DNA of 7,318 nt from Comamonas sp. lk (GTDB lineage Bacteria; Pseudomonadota; Gammaproteobacteria; Burkholderiales; Burkholderiaceae_C), in NCBI GenBank assembly GCA_945875225.1, contig CAMCJY010000092.1, positions 1-7,318 on the forward strand. The letters run 5' to 3'. The notes under the pieces were generated by a model. It saw nothing but the letters and a program-made list of their open reading frames with translations, did not search any database and was not told where the DNA came from. A program made the translations under genes and the position numbers. Of this stretch, positions 6,474 to 7,318 are shown one piece after another; within the stretch, counting starts at the first letter, position 1, and each line of letters opens with the position of its first letter.

Positions 6474-7318
6474 CTAGGGCCGCCCCACCGCCCGCGCAGT
6501 GACCACCGCCTGCATCAGCCCGCGGTCGTCCACCGCATTGGGGTAATAGCTTTTGTGCTCAGAGACTTCCACCTCGGGATGCGCGGCACCCATGCCCTTG
6601 ACCGCCCCCACCGCCGCCTGTTCTGCGGCGCTATGGGCCGCTTGCAAGGCCGCCGCGGCATTGCCAAAACTTTGCGTGTCGGCAAGCCCGGCAAGGCGAA
6701 ACAATCCGCTGCCGTCGCCATGCACTTCCACCACCGCGGTGTAGGCCACCACACCCGTGGCAGCGCCCACGGCATTGGCTACGTCGCAGTTGGGCGGAAA
6801 CACCACTTCGCAACCCAGGCGGCGCGCCAGTTCGCCGTAATACACCTTGACCGGTCCACCCACGGCCACTACCGGCACCGAAGGCTTAATGCTGACCTGC
6901 GCCAGCCCCACCAACGACTCGCCATTGCAAATGGCCTGGCTGATGCGGTCATCGGGCAGGCTAAAACCTAAGGCGGTGTCCAAAATCACCCGCGCGCTCA
7001 GGCGCACCGTTTCGCTCCACACCGCGTGGGCGTAGGCGCGGGTACGCTCCTCGGTCGGCATCTTCATCTCGCGCAAGCGGCAGCCCAGTTGCGCCGCCAG
7101 GTAAGCGCCTTCACGCGACCAGTTGGCTTGCAACTCCAGCACATGCGCGGCGTCCGAGGGGGTAAAGCCGGCCACTTGAATCAGCCCTTTGCGCTGCAGC
7201 GACGAAATGGCGCGCTGCGCGTTCACAGAGGTCGCCAGCGTACGCATGGGTGTGGGCCCGGGGCGCACTTGCGCCAGCAACTCGCTCTCGCGCGCCGAAA
7301 GTTCATCCGACAAGCGCG
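6474..7318 (-). CDS. Hydantoinase/oxoprolinase family protein (C-terminal part, N-terminus off the right edge)
   Basis: The frame is open to the right edge, so this is the C-terminal portion (about 280 residues) of a longer protein; family members usually run to several hundred residues more. Hydantoinase A/5-oxoprolinase proteins have an ASKHA (actin-like) ATPase fold and open cyclic amides or act in related carboxylase complexes. The supporting segments are GLIQVAGFTPSDAAHVL (43-59, counting from position 7313), the glycine-rich VPVVAVGGPVKVYYG (146-160) and PPNCDVANAVGAATGVV (173-189), which match the C-terminal nucleotide-binding part of this superfamily. The substrate cannot be inferred. 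A TTG at 7311-7313 could be mistaken for a start, but the frame continues beyond it and the N-terminal half of the fold would be missing. The stop is TAG at 6474. It is co-oriented with ccm but 115 bases away and has no known role in cytochrome maturation. Confidence 0.75.
   Translation of the reverse strand, partial: RLSDELSARESELLAQVRPGPTPMRTLATSVNAQRAISSLQRKGLIQVAGFTPSDAAHVLELQANWSREGAYLAAQLGCRLREMKMPTEERTRAYAHAVWSETVRLSARVILDTALGFSLPDDRISQAICNGESLVGLAQVSIKPSVPVVAVGGPVKVYYGELARRLGCEVVFPPNCDVANAVGAATGVVAYTAVVEVHGDGSGLFRLAGLADTQSFGNAAAALQAAHSAAEQAAVGAVKGMGAAHPEVEVSEHKSYYPNAVDDRGLMQAVVTARAVGRP

Noticed and set aside
6456..6480. Intrinsic terminator after the hydantoinase-like gene
   Set aside because: The stem is only five base pairs and is followed by an A-rich rather than T-rich run on the minus strand.
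7304..7313. A start codon (TTG at 7311-7313) making the hydantoinase-like gene complete at about 279 residues
   Set aside because: The frame remains open to the edge and the fragment holds only the C-terminal half of the family fold, so it is more likely truncated by the window.

Overview
The window carries a nearly complete System I cytochrome c maturation (ccm) operon, in the order ccmA-B-C-D-E-F-G-H-I, all on the minus strand (transcription runs from about 6460 down to 1). ccmI is cut by the left edge. Upstream, on the same strand, lies the C-terminal part of a hydantoinase/oxoprolinase-family protein, cut by the right edge. The GC-rich base composition, the separate ccmH and ccmI genes, and a short palindromic repeat familiar from such genomes suggest a proteobacterium, most likely a betaproteobacterium (Burkholderiales-like). 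That placement is an impression from the proteins, not a measured phylogeny.

Layout from the promoter side: 7318-6474 hydantoinase A/oxoprolinase-like fragment; 6473-6359 a 115-base gap with a plausible sigma70 promoter and a small inverted repeat; 6358-5744 ccmA; 5747-5082 ccmB; 5081-4341 ccmC; 4344-4156 ccmD; 4172-3717 ccmE; 3714-1765 ccmF; 1765-1235 ccmG; a palindromic repeat at 1105-1193; ccmH ending at 637; ccmI from 628 off the left edge. Junctions are very tight (overlaps of 1 to 17 bases, or gaps of 0 to 8 bases), as expected of one translationally coupled transcript. The exception is ccmG-ccmH, which holds the repeat.

The genes form one pathway. CcmABCD load haem onto the periplasmic chaperone CcmE and release holo-CcmE. 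CcmG and CcmH keep the apocytochrome CxxCH cysteines reduced and presented. CcmI binds the apocytochrome, and CcmF with CcmH/CcmI completes the thioether ligation. The key residues are present: CcmA Walker motifs, CcmC and CcmF tryptophan-rich (WWD) signatures with conserved histidines, CcmE haem-binding His120, CcmG WCVAC and CcmH LRCLVCQ.

I see no unknown multi-gene system. The points worth a second look are the palindromic element at the start of ccmH, which leaves the CcmH start ambiguous and may be read in frame, and a CcmI that lacks the usual first transmembrane helix.
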